From: Antiquaquibacter metalliresistens
Lineage (GTDB): Bacteria; Actinomycetota; Actinomycetes; Actinomycetales; Microbacteriaceae
Reading direction: 5' to 3'
Assembly: GCF_029211225.1 (NCBI RefSeq)
Contig: NZ_JARGEM010000004.1
Location: 267,945-331,944, forward strand
DNA length: 64,000 nucleotides
Below the pieces are notes generated by a model, which saw only the letters and a list, made by a program, of their open reading frames with translations, was not told the DNA's origin and did no database searches. Within the stretch, counting starts at the first letter, position 1; every line of letters begins with the position of its first letter. Positions 44,614 to 52,914 of this stretch are shown here, piece by piece. Made by a program: the position numbers and the translations under genes.

Positions 44614-45510
44614 ATGACCGCGATCGCTTTCATCGGGCTCGGCAACATGGGCGGGCCGATGGCCGCCAATCTGGTCGCGGCGGGACACTCGGTCACCGGC
44701 TTCGACCTCGTGCCCGCGGCGCTGGAGCGGGCGGGGGAGGCGGGGGTGCGGATCGCGGCCTCCGGTGCGGCGGCCGTGGCATCCGCCGACGTCGTCATCA
44801 CGATGCTGCCGAGCGGTGCACTCGTGCTGTCCGCGTACCACGAGCTGCTCTCGGCGGCACCAGCGGGCGCGCTGTTCATCGACTCGTCGACGATCTCCGT
44901 GGATGACGCGCGCGAAGCCCACGCGCTCGCGACGAGCCGTGGCTTCCGCGCCGTCGACGCCCCGGTGTCCGGCGGAGTGGTGGGAGCCACCGCGGGCACC
45001 CTCACATTCATGGTGGGTGCCGCGACCGACGACTTCGCCGCCGCCGAGCCCGTGCTCACCGCGATGGGCTCGCGCATCGTGCACTGCGGCGAACCCGGTG
45101 CAGGCCAGGCGGCCAAGATCTGCAACAACCTGATCCTGGGCGTCTCGATGATCGCGGTCAGCGAGGCCTTCGTGCTCGGCGAGAAGCTCGGGCTCAGCAA
45201 CCAGGCGCTGTTCGACGTCGCATCGACGGCATCCGGGCAATGCTGGGCGCTGACCACGAACTGCCCGGTGCCCGGCCCCGTGACGACGAGCCCCGCCAAT
45301 CGCGAATACCGGCCCGGGTTCGCCGGTGCGCTGATGGCGAAGGATCTGGGGCTGGCCGCGGAGGCGTTCGCCTCCACCGGAACCCACGCCGAGGTCGGAT
45401 CGCTCGCCGCCGAGTTGTACCGTAGGTTCGCGGACGAGGGCGGCGCGGCGCTCGACTTCTCCGGCATCATCACCGAGATCCGCGCACGGTCGACGAAGGG
45501 CGCAGCATGA
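44614..45510 (+). CDS. mmsB: 3-hydroxyisobutyrate dehydrogenase
   Basis: A 298-residue beta-hydroxyacid dehydrogenase converting 3-hydroxyisobutyrate to methylmalonate semialdehyde. NAD-binding [20 protein letters not shown] opens the protein. The substrate-binding [16 protein letters not shown], catalytic Lys in [13 protein letters not shown], and C-terminal [14 protein letters not shown] segments are all in place. An upstream GACAGGAGCAGG ribosome binding site supports the ATG at 44614. Overlaps the enoyl-CoA hydratase start by ATGA. The next enzyme, methylmalonate-semialdehyde dehydrogenase (mmsA), is not in the window. Confidence 0.95.
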   Translation: MTAIAFIGLGNMGGPMAANLVAAGHSVTGFDLVPAALERAGEAGVRIAASGAAAVASADVVITMLPSGALVLSAYHELLSAAPAGALFIDSSTISVDDAREAHALATSRGFRAVDAPVSGGVVGATAGTLTFMVGAATDDFAAAEPVLTAMGSRIVHCGEPGAGQAAKICNNLILGVSMIAVSEAFVLGEKLGLSNQALFDVASTASGQCWALTTNCPVPGPVTTSPANREYRPGFAGALMAKDLGLAAEAFASTGTHAEVGSLAAELYRRFADEGGAALDFSGIITEIRARSTKGAA

Positions 45511-46286
45511 CAGCCGAGTACGAGACGATCCTGGTCGAGGTCCGCGGGCGGGTCGGCCTCATCACGCTCAACCGGCCCGACGCGCTCAACGCCCTCAACC
45601 TCACCCTCATGCACGAGGTGCTCGCCGCGGCCCGAGCGATGGATGCCGATCCCGACATCTCCGTCATGGTGCTCACCGGCTCCGATCGGGCCTTCGCCGC
45701 CGGCGCGGACATCAAGCAGATGGCCACGAGTGACTACGCGGAGGTGCTGAACAGCAGCCTGTTCTCCGAGTGGGATGAGCTCACCGGCATCCGCAAACCG
45801 ATCATCGCCGCGGTGGCGGGCTTCGCCCTCGGGGGCGGCTGCGAGCTCGCCATGCTGTGCGACTTCATCGTCGCGGCGGACACCGCCAAGTTCGGGCAGC
45901 CCGAGATCAACCTGGGCGTGATCCCGGGCATGGGCGGTTCGCAGCGTCTCACGCGCGCGATCGGCAAGTCCAAGGCCATGGAGATGGTGCTCACCGGTCG
46001 AACCATGGATGCCGCCGAGGCCGAGCGCTCCGGGCTCGTCGCCCGCGTCTTCCCGGCCGAGACCATGCTGCAGGAGGCGCTCGCCATCGCCGAGACGATC
46101 GCCGCCAAGTCACTGCCGGTGGTCGCGGTCGCCAAGGAGGCGGTCAACCGCGCCTTCGAGACGAGCCTCAGCGAGGGCGTTCGGTTCGAGCGCCGCGCCT
46201 TCTACGCACTCTTCGCCCTCGAGGATCAGAAGGAAGGCATGACCGCCTTCATCGAGAAGCGGGCCCCCGAGTTCAAGCACCGCTAG
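45507..46286 (+). CDS. Enoyl-CoA hydratase
   Basis: A 259-residue crotonase with [15 protein letters not shown], the oxyanion-hole [11 protein letters not shown], and [16 protein letters not shown], plus both catalytic Glu regions (CELAM and [16 protein letters not shown]). This is the canonical short-chain hydratase form. In the operon it most likely hydrates methacrylyl-CoA to 3-hydroxyisobutyryl-CoA, the step between the acyl-CoA dehydrogenase and the hydrolase. Translationally coupled to mmsB (ATGA); the SDR follows 10 bp later. Confidence 0.93.
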   Translation: MTAEYETILVEVRGRVGLITLNRPDALNALNLTLMHEVLAAARAMDADPDISVMVLTGSDRAFAAGADIKQMATSDYAEVLNSSLFSEWDELTGIRKPIIAAVAGFALGGGCELAMLCDFIVAADTAKFGQPEINLGVIPGMGGSQRLTRAIGKSKAMEMVLTGRTMDAAEAERSGLVARVFPAETMLQEALAIAETIAAKSLPVVAVAKEAVNRAFETSLSEGVRFERRAFYALFALEDQKEGMTAFIEKRAPEFKHR

Positions 46287-46296
46287 GAGTTCGAGC

Positions 46297-47058
46297 ATGC
46301 AGATCACCGGAACCACCGCGCTCGTCACGGGCGGCGCATCGGGACTCGGCCTCGCGACCGCGCGCCGCCTCATCGCGGACGGCGCCGGCGTGGTCATCGC
46401 CGACCTGCCCTCGTCGGCGGGCGTCGAGCGTGCCGCCGAACTCGGCGATCGCGCGGTCTTCGTGCCGACGGACGTCACTGACGAGGCGAGCGTGCAGGCC
46501 GCGGTCGACGCCGCCAGTGCGTTTGGCGGCCTGGATGTCGTGGTCAACTGCGCCGGCATCGTCAACGGCTTCCGAGTGGTGGGCAAGAAGGGCCCCTTCC
46601 CGTTGGATGCCTTCTCGCGCGTCATCGCCATCAACCTGATCGGCACGTTCAACGTGATCCGGCTCGCCGCCGCTCGCATGATCGAGACGCCGACGGACGG
46701 CGAGGAGCGCGGCGTCATCATCAACACCGCATCGGTGGCGGCGTTCGACGGGCAGATCGGGCAGGCCGCCTACTCCGCGTCCAAGGCGGGCGTGGCCGGG
46801 ATGACCCTGCCCATCGCCCGCGACCTCGCCGAGCACCGTATCCGCGTGATGACCATCGCGCCCGGACTGTTCCACACGCCCATGTTCGACTCGCTGCCGC
46901 CCGAGTCGATCGCCTCGCTCGCGGCGTCCGTGCCGCACCCGCATCGGCTCGGCAAGCCCGAGGAGTACGCGGCGCTCGCCGCGCACATCATCGAGAACCC
47001 GATGCTCAACGGCGAGACGATCCGTCTCGACGGTGCCGTGCGCCTCGAACCGCGCTGA
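46297..47058 (+). CDS. SDR, 3-hydroxyacyl-CoA dehydrogenase type 2-like
   Basis: A 253-residue short-chain dehydrogenase: [15 protein letters not shown] cofactor motif, NCAGI, catalytic Ser region [16 protein letters not shown] tetrad (Tyr and Lys) and [10 protein letters not shown]. The sequence resembles HSD17B10-type 3-hydroxy-2-methylbutyryl-CoA dehydrogenases, used in isoleucine degradation, so the operon probably serves both valine and isoleucine. ADLPS after the second strand (Asp) predicts NAD rather than NADP. The gene is last in the operon, convergent with the MarR gene. Confidence 0.88.
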   Translation: MQITGTTALVTGGASGLGLATARRLIADGAGVVIADLPSSAGVERAAELGDRAVFVPTDVTDEASVQAAVDAASAFGGLDVVVNCAGIVNGFRVVGKKGPFPLDAFSRVIAINLIGTFNVIRLAAARMIETPTDGEERGVIINTASVAAFDGQIGQAAYSASKAGVAGMTLPIARDLAEHRIRVMTIAPGLFHTPMFDSLPPESIASLAASVPHPHRLGKPEEYAALAAHIIENPMLNGETIRLDGAVRLEPR

Positions 47059-47072
47059 CGGGTCGCGGCGGA

Positions 47073-47094
47073 GCTGCCGTGCGGGGTCGGCAGC
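47073..47094. terminator. Hairpin between the valine operon and the MarR gene
   Basis: GCTGCCG (47073-47079) and CGGCAGC (47088-47094) with an 8-nt loop in the 63-bp convergent gap. No T run follows. It could serve both strands. Confidence 0.45.
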
Positions 47095-47121
47095 GGTTCG
47101 GTGGCGCCCCCGCCGAGGGCT

Positions 47122-47652
47122 TCAGCCGAGCGGTTCGGGCGGGTTCACCGGGTCGAAGTCGCCGGCGTCCTGTCGGAATTTGGCGAGGATGCGGACGAGC
47201 TCGCCGACGTCGGCATCGTTCAGCCCCGGCCGCTCGAAGAAGCTGTTGAGCAAGACCGTGGCGCGTTCCGCCACGTCGCGCCCCGCCTCGGTGACCCGGA
47301 TGATCGTCGCACGCCCGTCGTTGGGATGCGCCGTGCGCACCACGAGTCCGTCCGCTTCGAGCCGGTCGACGGTGTTGGTGACGCTCGTGGGGTGCACCTG
47401 CAGGCGCCGGGTGGCGCTGGCCATCGGCATCCCGCCCTCGCGGGCGAAGCTCAGCAGGCGCAGCATCTCGTAGCGTGCGAACGAGAGTCCGAGCGGCTTG
47501 AGGATCGCCTGCACGCGCCCGAGCATGAGCTGCTCGGCGCGCATGATCGAGGTGACGACGGCCATGCCGTCGGCCGCGGCACCCCAGCCGTGCTGGCGCC
47601 ACTGCCGGTGGGCTTCGGCGATCGGATCCCACGGCAGGGGCTGGTTGGCCAC
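47122..47652 (-). CDS. MarR-family transcriptional regulator
   Basis: A 176-residue winged helix-turn-helix protein: dimerisation helices at both ends, recognition helix near VHPTSVTNTVDRLEADGLV, and the wing RTAHPNDGRATII. The long N-terminal tail (WDPIAEAHRQWRQHGW) is a known variant. GTG start at 47652, directly after the stop of the MBL-fold gene (3-bp gap), so the two form an operon. It may control the adjacent valine operon, whose last gene is convergent to it; no Cys-based redox switch is visible. Confidence 0.88.
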   Translation of the reverse strand: MANQPLPWDPIAEAHRQWRQHGWGAAADGMAVVTSIMRAEQLMLGRVQAILKPLGLSFARYEMLRLLSFAREGGMPMASATRRLQVHPTSVTNTVDRLEADGLVVRTAHPNDGRATIIRVTEAGRDVAERATVLLNSFFERPGLNDADVGELVRILAKFRQDAGDFDPVNPPEPLG

Positions 47653-47655
47653 CGG

Positions 47656-48291
47656 CTACAGCTCCAGGGATTCGCCGGGCTCGAGCGGGAAGAACTCGCC
47701 GCCGCCGCGCTGGGTCACCGTCTCGATCCTCGCGTTCGCCATCGACCGGCCGATCTGCGAGAGCGGAGCCTCGTGGGTCGGGAAGGCCCGCTTGGGCTTC
47801 ACCGCGAGCACGTAGTCCATGGCCTCGCCGATCTTCAGCCACGGGGCGCCGACGGGTGCCGCGAGCGTTCCCACCGGCACGGGGGGCACGGTGTACGCGT
47901 CACCGGCGTAGTAGAACTCGTCGTCGACGAGCACGCCGACGTTGTCGACGACGGGGATCGACTCGTGGATGATCGCGTGCTTGGCGCCGAAGAACTTCAG
48001 GTCGAACGGCTCGATGGCCAGCTCATCGCCGTCGTGCACGATCTCGACCTCGAAGTCGGCGGCGGCCTTGGCGACGCCCTCCGGACCGAGAATCCGCGCC
48101 TTCGGATTGCGGTCGAGAATGCGCTGCAGCTGTTCGGGCGTCCAGTGATCGGGATGCTCGTGCGTGACGACGATCGCGACGACATCGACGAGATCGCCGA
48201 GCGGCATGGTGAACGACCCGGGATCGATGACCAGGGTCGAGCCGCCCTTGTCGATGACGACGCAGGCGTGCTCGTGCTTGGTGACCTTCAT
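47656..48291 (-). CDS. MBL-fold metal-dependent hydrolase
   Basis: A 211-residue metallo-beta-lactamase-fold protein. Metal ligands: VTHEHPDHW (HxHxDH motif), a later His in KHAIIHES, Asp in YAGDAY, and PTHEAP near the C-terminus. It resembles the UlaG/YtnP-like group acting on phospho- or lactone substrates, but the substrate is unknown. TATCCT (48298-48303) lies 6 nt before the ATG, the leaderless layout. It is first in an operon with the MarR gene and is divergent from the CsoR-like gene. Confidence 0.82.
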   Translation of the reverse strand: MKVTKHEHACVVIDKGGSTLVIDPGSFTMPLGDLVDVVAIVVTHEHPDHWTPEQLQRILDRNPKARILGPEGVAKAAADFEVEIVHDGDELAIEPFDLKFFGAKHAIIHESIPVVDNVGVLVDDEFYYAGDAYTVPPVPVGTLAAPVGAPWLKIGEAMDYVLAVKPKRAFPTHEAPLSQIGRSMANARIETVTQRGGGEFFPLEPGESLEL

Positions 48292-48335
48292 GCTTCGAGG
48301 ATAGCGACGCGGCGGGTGTGCGCTGCAGCAACCAA

Positions 48336-48398
48336 TGCGGAGGACGACACGCCGCGCGGGCGCGCGCGTCGTGCTCTGCGCGGCGCGCCGTCCTCCGC
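48336..48398. repeat. Imperfect inverted repeat in the MBL/CsoR divergent region
   Basis: Arms of about 21 bp (from TGCGGAGGACG near 48336 to the complementary CGTCCTCCGC ending at 48398) pair with two mismatches around a GC-rich loop. It lies between two divergent starts, so it is not a terminator of either gene. It could be a REP-like element or shield one promoter from the other. Confidence 0.55.
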
Positions 48399-48421
48399 AA
48401 CGGTGGGCGGGATGCCGGGGG

Positions 48422-48455
48422 TTGCGGGAATACCCCAGGGGGGTACTATGTTCGG
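48422..48455 (+). promoter_or_regulatory. CsoR-type operator overlapping a leaderless promoter
   Basis: The palindrome TACCCC-AGG-GGGGTA at 48431-48445 is a textbook CsoR/RcnR-family operator (G-tract type). It overlaps the spacer of a promoter with TTGCGG (48422-48427) and TACTAT (48444-48449). The -10 ends 6 nt before the GTG at 48456, so transcription should begin at the start codon. Binding of the repressor would block its own operon until metal is bound. Confidence 0.8.
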
Positions 48456-48737
48456 GTGATAGACGATCTCAAGAAGCGGGCGCTGCACCGCACGCGCATC
48501 CTCGAAGGACAGATGCGCGGGCTGGAACGGATGATCGAGGCGGAGGAGTACTGCGTCGACATCCTCACGCAGTCACTCGCGATCCAGAAGTCGCTGCGCA
48601 GCCTCAACAAGCTGCTCGTCGAGAACCATCTGCGCACGCACGTCGCGGAGATGTTCGCCGCCGGCGGCGACGAGCAGACGAAGGCGATCGACGAGCTGCT
48701 CAAGGTGTACGAACTCGAGAACAACAGGGGTAACTGA
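48456..48737 (+). CDS. CsoR/RcnR-family metal-responsive repressor (C-H-H ligand set)
   Basis: A 93-residue all-helical repressor opening with VIDDLKKRALHRTRILEGQM. The conserved Cys is C33 (EEYCVDIL) and the following ligands are H58 and H62 (NHLRTH). Copper-specific CsoR has Cys-His-Cys, so the last ligand is His here, as in nickel/cobalt RcnR, which additionally uses an N-terminal His; none is at that position here. Released from its operator by metal, it would derepress itself and the P-type ATPase that begins 1 bp after its stop. Which metal it answers to is open. Confidence 0.88.
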   Translation: MIDDLKKRALHRTRILEGQMRGLERMIEAEEYCVDILTQSLAIQKSLRSLNKLLVENHLRTHVAEMFAAGGDEQTKAIDELLKVYELENNRGN

Positions 48738-48738
48738 C

Positions 48739-50829
48739 ATGCAGCACGAGCACCACGACATGCACGAGCATCACGAGATGCACGACTCCAGCGTGCACGC
48801 CGCCATGGGCCACGGTGATCATTCGGCCATGGGTCACGGCGATCACTCGGCTATGGGTCACGGTGATCATTCCGCCCACGACCCGGCGCAGTTCCGCCGC
48901 AAGTTCTGGCTGAGCCTCGTGCTCACGATCCCGACGCTCGTGTTCTCGACCGGGCTGCAGGACATCCTGGGCCTCTCCGGCCCTCGATTCCCGGGTTCGC
49001 AGTTCATTCCCGCCGCGTTCGGCATCGCGATCTTCTTCTACGGCGGGCTCGTCTTCCTCAAGGGCGCGGTCGCGGAGCTGCGCTCGAAGCAGCCCGGCAT
49101 GATGACCCTGATCTCGCTCGCGATCGTGGTCGCCTTCGGCTACAGCCTCGCGGTGACCCTCGGCCTGCCCGGCATGGACTTCTGGTGGGAGCTCGCAACC
49201 CTCGTCACGATTATGCTGCTCGGGCACTGGATCGAGATGTCCGCCGTGATGGGCGCGCAGAACGCCCTCGGCGAGCTCGCCAAGCTGCTGCCCGACGAGG
49301 CCGACATGGTGCACGGCGATCACGTGATGACGGTGCCGGTGTCGCAGCTGAAGGTCGGCGACCACGTGCTCGTGCGCCCCGGCGCCGCAGTGCCCGTCGA
49401 TGGCGAGGTGGTCGACGGCGAGTCCGAGGTGGATGAGGCGCTGCTGACCGGCGAGTCCACCGCGGTCGCGAAGGCGGTCGGCTCGGCCGTGATCGGCGGT
49501 TCCGTCAACGGTTCCGGCGCCCTCACCGTGCGCGTGACCAAGGTCGGCGCGGACACCGCCCTGGCCGGCATCGCCAAGCTCGTCGAAGACGCACAGTCCA
49601 GCAAGTCGAGCGCCCAGTTGCTCGCCGACAAGGCCGCTGCGCTGCTGTTCTACGTCGCGCTCGGCGCGGCGATCGTCACCCTCATCGCGTGGCTGTTCCT
49701 CGCCCCGGGCGACCCAGCCTTCGTGCTCGAGCGCGTCGTCAGCGTGCTGGTGATCGCCTGCCCCCACGCGCTGGGCCTGGCGATCCCGCTCGTCTCGCAG
49801 CTCTCGACCGCCATCGGCGCGCGCAACGGCATTCTTGTGAAGAACCGGCTTGCGCTCGAGGAGGCCCGCGCGATCGACGTCGTGCTCTTTGACAAGACCG
49901 GCACCCTCACCACGGGCACGCAGGGCGTGGTCGCGGTCGTGCCCGAGGACCCCGAGGTGTTGCGCCTTGCCGCGGCCGTGGAGGCCAAGTCGGAGCATCC
50001 GATCGCCAGGGCGATCGTGGCCGCCGCCAAGGAGCGAGGAGTGCGCGTGCCGCGGGCGAAGGGCTTCACGGCGCTGGCGGGCCGTGGTGCGAGCGCGACC
50101 GTCGACGATCGCGAGCTGCTCGTGGTGAGCGGACGCGTCGTCACCGAACGCGGCCTCGTGCTCGATCCCGAGCTGGTCAACGCGAGCCGCGAGCGGTCCG
50201 CCTCCGGCGCGACGGTCGTGTACCTCGTCGAGGGCGAGTCGGTGCTGGGGATGATCGCGCTCGCGGACACCATCAGGCCCGAGTCATCCGAGGCCGTCGC
50301 CCTGCTGAGGGCGCGCGGCGTGCGCGTCGCCATGCTCACGGGGGACTCCCGCGAGGTCGGGCAGTGGGTGGCCGCGCAGCTGGGCATCGATGAGGTGCAC
50401 GCGGAGGTGCTGCCGGCGCAGAAGTCGGAGGTGGTGCGGCACTTGCAGGCCGATGGGTCCAGGGTCGCGATGGTCGGCGACGGCGTGAACGATGCGCCGG
50501 CGCTCGCCCAGGCCGACCTCGGCATCGCGATCGGGGCGGGCACGGATGTCGCGATCGAGTCCGCCGGCATCGTGCTGGCTTCGAGCGACCCGCGTGCCGT
50601 CGCGGACACCCTCACGCTGAGCCGCGCGACCTGGCGCAAGGAGTTGCAGAACCTGTGGTGGGCCGCCGGCTACAACATCGTCGGCATCCCGCTCGCCGCA
50701 GGCGTGCTGTTCGGCGCGGGCATCCTGCTGCCGCCGGCCGTCTCGGCGATCTTCATGTCGGTGTCGACGGTGGTCGTCGCGCTGAACGCTCAGCTGCTGC
50801 GGTTCACCAGGCTCGGCGACCGCCGCTGA
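48739..50829 (+). CDS. CopB-like heavy-metal P1B-type ATPase
   Basis: A 696-residue exporter. A His/Met-rich N-terminus of about 48 residues includes three copies of AMGHGDHS. Then come transmembrane helices, the actuator loop TGES, the ion-binding CPH (341-343, in VIACPHALGLA), phosphorylation Asp385 in DKTGTLTTG, and the hinge GDGVNDAPALAQADLG. CPH plus a His-rich tail defines the CopB/P1B-3 group, which exports Cu(I) or Cu(II) and possibly silver. It is coupled with the CsoR-like gene. CAGGGG lies 8 nt before the ATG. The CPx motif and the repressor ligand set both favour a metal other than plain Cu(I), or a broader one. Confidence 0.92.
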   Translation: MQHEHHDMHEHHEMHDSSVHAAMGHGDHSAMGHGDHSAMGHGDHSAHDPAQFRRKFWLSLVLTIPTLVFSTGLQDILGLSGPRFPGSQFIPAAFGIAIFFYGGLVFLKGAVAELRSKQPGMMTLISLAIVVAFGYSLAVTLGLPGMDFWWELATLVTIMLLGHWIEMSAVMGAQNALGELAKLLPDEADMVHGDHVMTVPVSQLKVGDHVLVRPGAAVPVDGEVVDGESEVDEALLTGESTAVAKAVGSAVIGGSVNGSGALTVRVTKVGADTALAGIAKLVEDAQSSKSSAQLLADKAAALLFYVALGAAIVTLIAWLFLAPGDPAFVLERVVSVLVIACPHALGLAIPLVSQLSTAIGARNGILVKNRLALEEARAIDVVLFDKTGTLTTGTQGVVAVVPEDPEVLRLAAAVEAKSEHPIARAIVAAAKERGVRVPRAKGFTALAGRGASATVDDRELLVVSGRVVTERGLVLDPELVNASRERSASGATVVYLVEGESVLGMIALADTIRPESSEAVALLRARGVRVAMLTGDSREVGQWVAAQLGIDEVHAEVLPAQKSEVVRHLQADGSRVAMVGDGVNDAPALAQADLGIAIGAGTDVAIESAGIVLASSDPRAVADTLTLSRATWRKELQNLWWAAGYNIVGIPLAAGVLFGAGILLPPAVSAIFMSVSTVVVALNAQLLRFTRLGDRR

Positions 50830-50848
50830 GTTCGGTCATACTTAGCCC

Positions 50849-51787
50849 GTGCCGACGAAGAAGTCCCTGCGCCTGGTGGTGGCGATCAACCCGACCGCCT
50901 CGTTCGGCAAGGGCCGCGATGTGGGCCCGGCGGTGGTGCAGACCCTGCGCGCGCTCGGTCACGACGTCACGAGCCTTCAGGAGCCCGATTTCGATCAGCT
51001 CATGGCGGCCGGTGCGAAAGCCGTGGCGGCCAAGCCCGACGCGTTGATCGTGGTGGGCGGCGACGGGATGGTCAACCTCGGTACGAACCTCGTCGCCCGC
51101 ACCAAGGTGCCGCTGGGCATCGTGCCCTCGGGCACGGGCAACGACATGGCCCGCCACCTCGGCATCCCGCACGAGAACGCCGAGCATGCCATCGGCGTGC
51201 TGCTCGAGTCGCTGACGGTGCCCGCGCAGTCCATCGACGCCGGGCTCGTGCACTACGTCGACGAGCAGACGGGTGAACCGTCGAGCCGCTGGTTCCTGTG
51301 CGTGCTCTCGGCCGGGTTCGATGCGATCGTGAACGAGAGGGCGAACCTGATGACCCGCCCGAAGGGCGCGAGCCGGTACACCATCGCGCTCGCGCTCGAG
51401 CTGGCCAGGCTCCGCCCGATCAGCTATCGCCTGGTGCTGGACGGCGAGGTGATCGAGACCACCGGCGCCCTGGTGAGCGTCGGCAACGCGTCATCGATCG
51501 GCGGCGGCATGCGGGTGACCCCCGACGCGAAGGTGCACGACGGGCTGTTCGATGTGCTGGTCGTGCAGTCCCTCTCCCGGCTCTCGTTCCTGCGCGTCTT
51601 CCCGAGCGTGTTCAAGGGCGAGCACGTGAGCGACCCGCGGGTGACCATCCACCGGGCCAAGCGCGTGCGCATCGAATCGGATGGCATCGTCGCCTACGCG
51701 GACGGCGAGCGCATCGCGCGACTGCCCATCGACATCGAGATCGTGCCGAAGGCGATCAGGATCCTGGCGCCTACCCTGCTGCCGTGA
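50849..51787 (+). CDS. Diacylglycerol kinase-family lipid kinase
   Basis: A 312-residue DAGK_cat-fold protein with INPTASFGKG, the ATP-binding GGDGMVNLGTN, PSGTGNDMARHLGI, and the C-terminal metal-binding AKVHDGLFDVLVV. Such enzymes phosphorylate diacylglycerol or related lipids (YegS/DgkB-like). GGDGMVN replaces the more frequent GGDGTVN (Thr to Met), as in some actinobacterial members. CATACT ends 6 nt before the GTG at 50849, the leaderless layout. It is convergent with the lipoprotein gene, with a 17-bp overlap. Confidence 0.9.
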   Translation: MPTKKSLRLVVAINPTASFGKGRDVGPAVVQTLRALGHDVTSLQEPDFDQLMAAGAKAVAAKPDALIVVGGDGMVNLGTNLVARTKVPLGIVPSGTGNDMARHLGIPHENAEHAIGVLLESLTVPAQSIDAGLVHYVDEQTGEPSSRWFLCVLSAGFDAIVNERANLMTRPKGASRYTIALALELARLRPISYRLVLDGEVIETTGALVSVGNASSIGGGMRVTPDAKVHDGLFDVLVVQSLSRLSFLRVFPSVFKGEHVSDPRVTIHRAKRVRIESDGIVAYADGERIARLPIDIEIVPKAIRILAPTLLP

Positions 51788-52229
51788 CCGGGGCGTCGGT
51801 GGCCACGCACGAGTAGGCGAACACCTCCTGCTCGTCGACCTCCTGCTTGACCACGATGAACTCCTGATCGGGTTTGGTACCGCCGGCGGCGAGCACCTCG
51901 TCCTTGAAGGCAGCGAACGACTCGGAGCACGACGCCGAGACCGCGTTCTGCATGCCTCCGGCGGTGTCCACGTCAGCCGGCGTGAGCGTGCCCTGTCCGA
52001 TCACGACGTGGGTGTGGGCGCTGCCGCAGGGGGCGAGCTCGACCTCGGCCGGATCCGAGGTGAAGCTGAAGCAGTCGTCGACGGCGAGATACCGGGTGCT
52101 CGCGACGGTGGTCTCGGTGATCGCGCCGTCCGCGTCCCGGGGCGGGCCGGGGTTGAGCAGGGAGCAGGAACTCAGCAGCGCGGTCGTGACGAGCAGGATG
52201 AGCAGAGCGGGTGTGGTGCGTGCGGGCAT
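51771..52229 (-). CDS. Lipoprotein, septum-formation-like domain
   Basis: A 152-residue protein with a lipobox in LLSSCSLL (cleavage before Cys) and a small domain holding cysteines in VDDCFSF, APCGSAH, SASCSESF and YSCVAT that could form two disulfides. The pattern CFxF followed by PCxxxHxHVV recalls the actinobacterial septum-formation/DUF4333-type lipoproteins, but the match is tentative. The ATG at 52229 has AAGGGG 8 nt upstream. Its 3' end overlaps the lipid kinase by 17 bp. Confidence 0.75.
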   Translation of the reverse strand: MPARTTPALLILLVTTALLSSCSLLNPGPPRDADGAITETTVASTRYLAVDDCFSFTSDPAEVELAPCGSAHTHVVIGQGTLTPADVDTAGGMQNAVSASCSESFAAFKDEVLAAGGTKPDQEFIVVKQEVDEQEVFAYSCVATDAPVTAAG

Positions 52230-52313
52230 AGCAGGAACCCCTTCGCTGTGTGCGAGCATGCCTCGGTTGGTGTGCTTCCGGCCGGTGTGGCATACTCGTG
52301 TAGTTGTCGTGAC

Positions 52314-52389
52314 GGCCCCATCGTATAGTGGCCTAGTACGCCGCCCTCTCACGGCGGTAACGCGGGTTCGAATCCCGCTGGGGTCACCA
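52314..52389 (+). tRNA. tRNA-Glu (CTC)
   Basis: Acceptor GGCCCCA (52314-52320) pairs with TGGGGTC (52379-52385), discriminator A, and encoded CCA (52387-52389). The anticodon loop in CCGCC-CTCTCAC-GGCGG gives CTC at 52348-52350; the T-arm is GCGGGTTCGAATCCCGC. A CATACT -10 lies at about 52291. The next 264 bp to the antitoxin gene have no gene that I can support. Confidence 0.95.
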
Positions 52390-52653
52390 TAACGAAGAGC
52401 CTGGTCAGGCAGCGTTCTTGATGCCTGATCCCCATGTGGCTCTTGGCCACAGAGCCTTGTTCGAGTCTGATCGCGCTGGACGTCGGCATTGATATGAGAA
52501 CGCCCATTGGACGCATGGTGGCTCACATGCGGATCGCCGTAGCGGCGGGGGAGGCGACGCGACGCCCTGCCGGTCGGTCGAGTCGGACTGAATTCGGTCA
52601 CAATCCGGTCAGGATCAAGTAACCTGAGGATGGTCCCGTCGAAGGAGGCCCGG

Positions 52654-52914
52654 ATGTCGATGGCACAGATCAAGCCCATCAGCTACCTCAAGTCGCACGC
52701 CGCGCAGATCGCGCAGGAGCTCGCCGACGGCGCAGACCCGCTCGTGGTGACGCAGAACGGCGTCGCCCGGCTCGTGGTGATGGATGCCGGAGATTACGAG
52801 CGCCGCGAGCAGACGCTTGCGCTGCTGAAGCTCCTCACGCTCGGCGACCGGGAGATCGAGCGCGGACAGCACGTGGATGCGGACGAGGTGTACACGGAGC
52901 TCGCCGGAGAGTGA
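52654..52914 (+). CDS. Phd/YefM-family antitoxin
   Basis: An 86-residue antitoxin: IKPISYLKSHAAQIAQEL is the DNA-binding N-terminal part of Phd/YefM proteins, VVTQNGVARLVV is the core strand pair, and the C-terminus is the toxin-binding tail. A strong AAGGAGG lies 5 nt before the ATG at 52654, so the longer frame from 52630 is not used. It overlaps the toxin gene by GTGA. The pair sits just downstream of tRNA-Glu, a common place for mobile cargo. Confidence 0.9.
   Translation: MSMAQIKPISYLKSHAAQIAQELADGADPLVVTQNGVARLVVMDAGDYERREQTLALLKLLTLGDREIERGQHVDADEVYTELAGE

Noticed and set aside
52460-52480. TTGTTCGAGTCTG resembling a tRNA T-arm, a possible attachment-site remnant
   Set aside because: Only about 9 bases match and no acceptor or anticodon stem can be formed; no matching integrase is present.
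51771-52679. A longer minus-strand protein with GIRTRVTAVRGRR-type sequence upstream of the lipoprotein
   Set aside because: That peptide is the translated complement of tRNA-Glu; the lipoprotein starts at 52229 with its own ribosome binding site.
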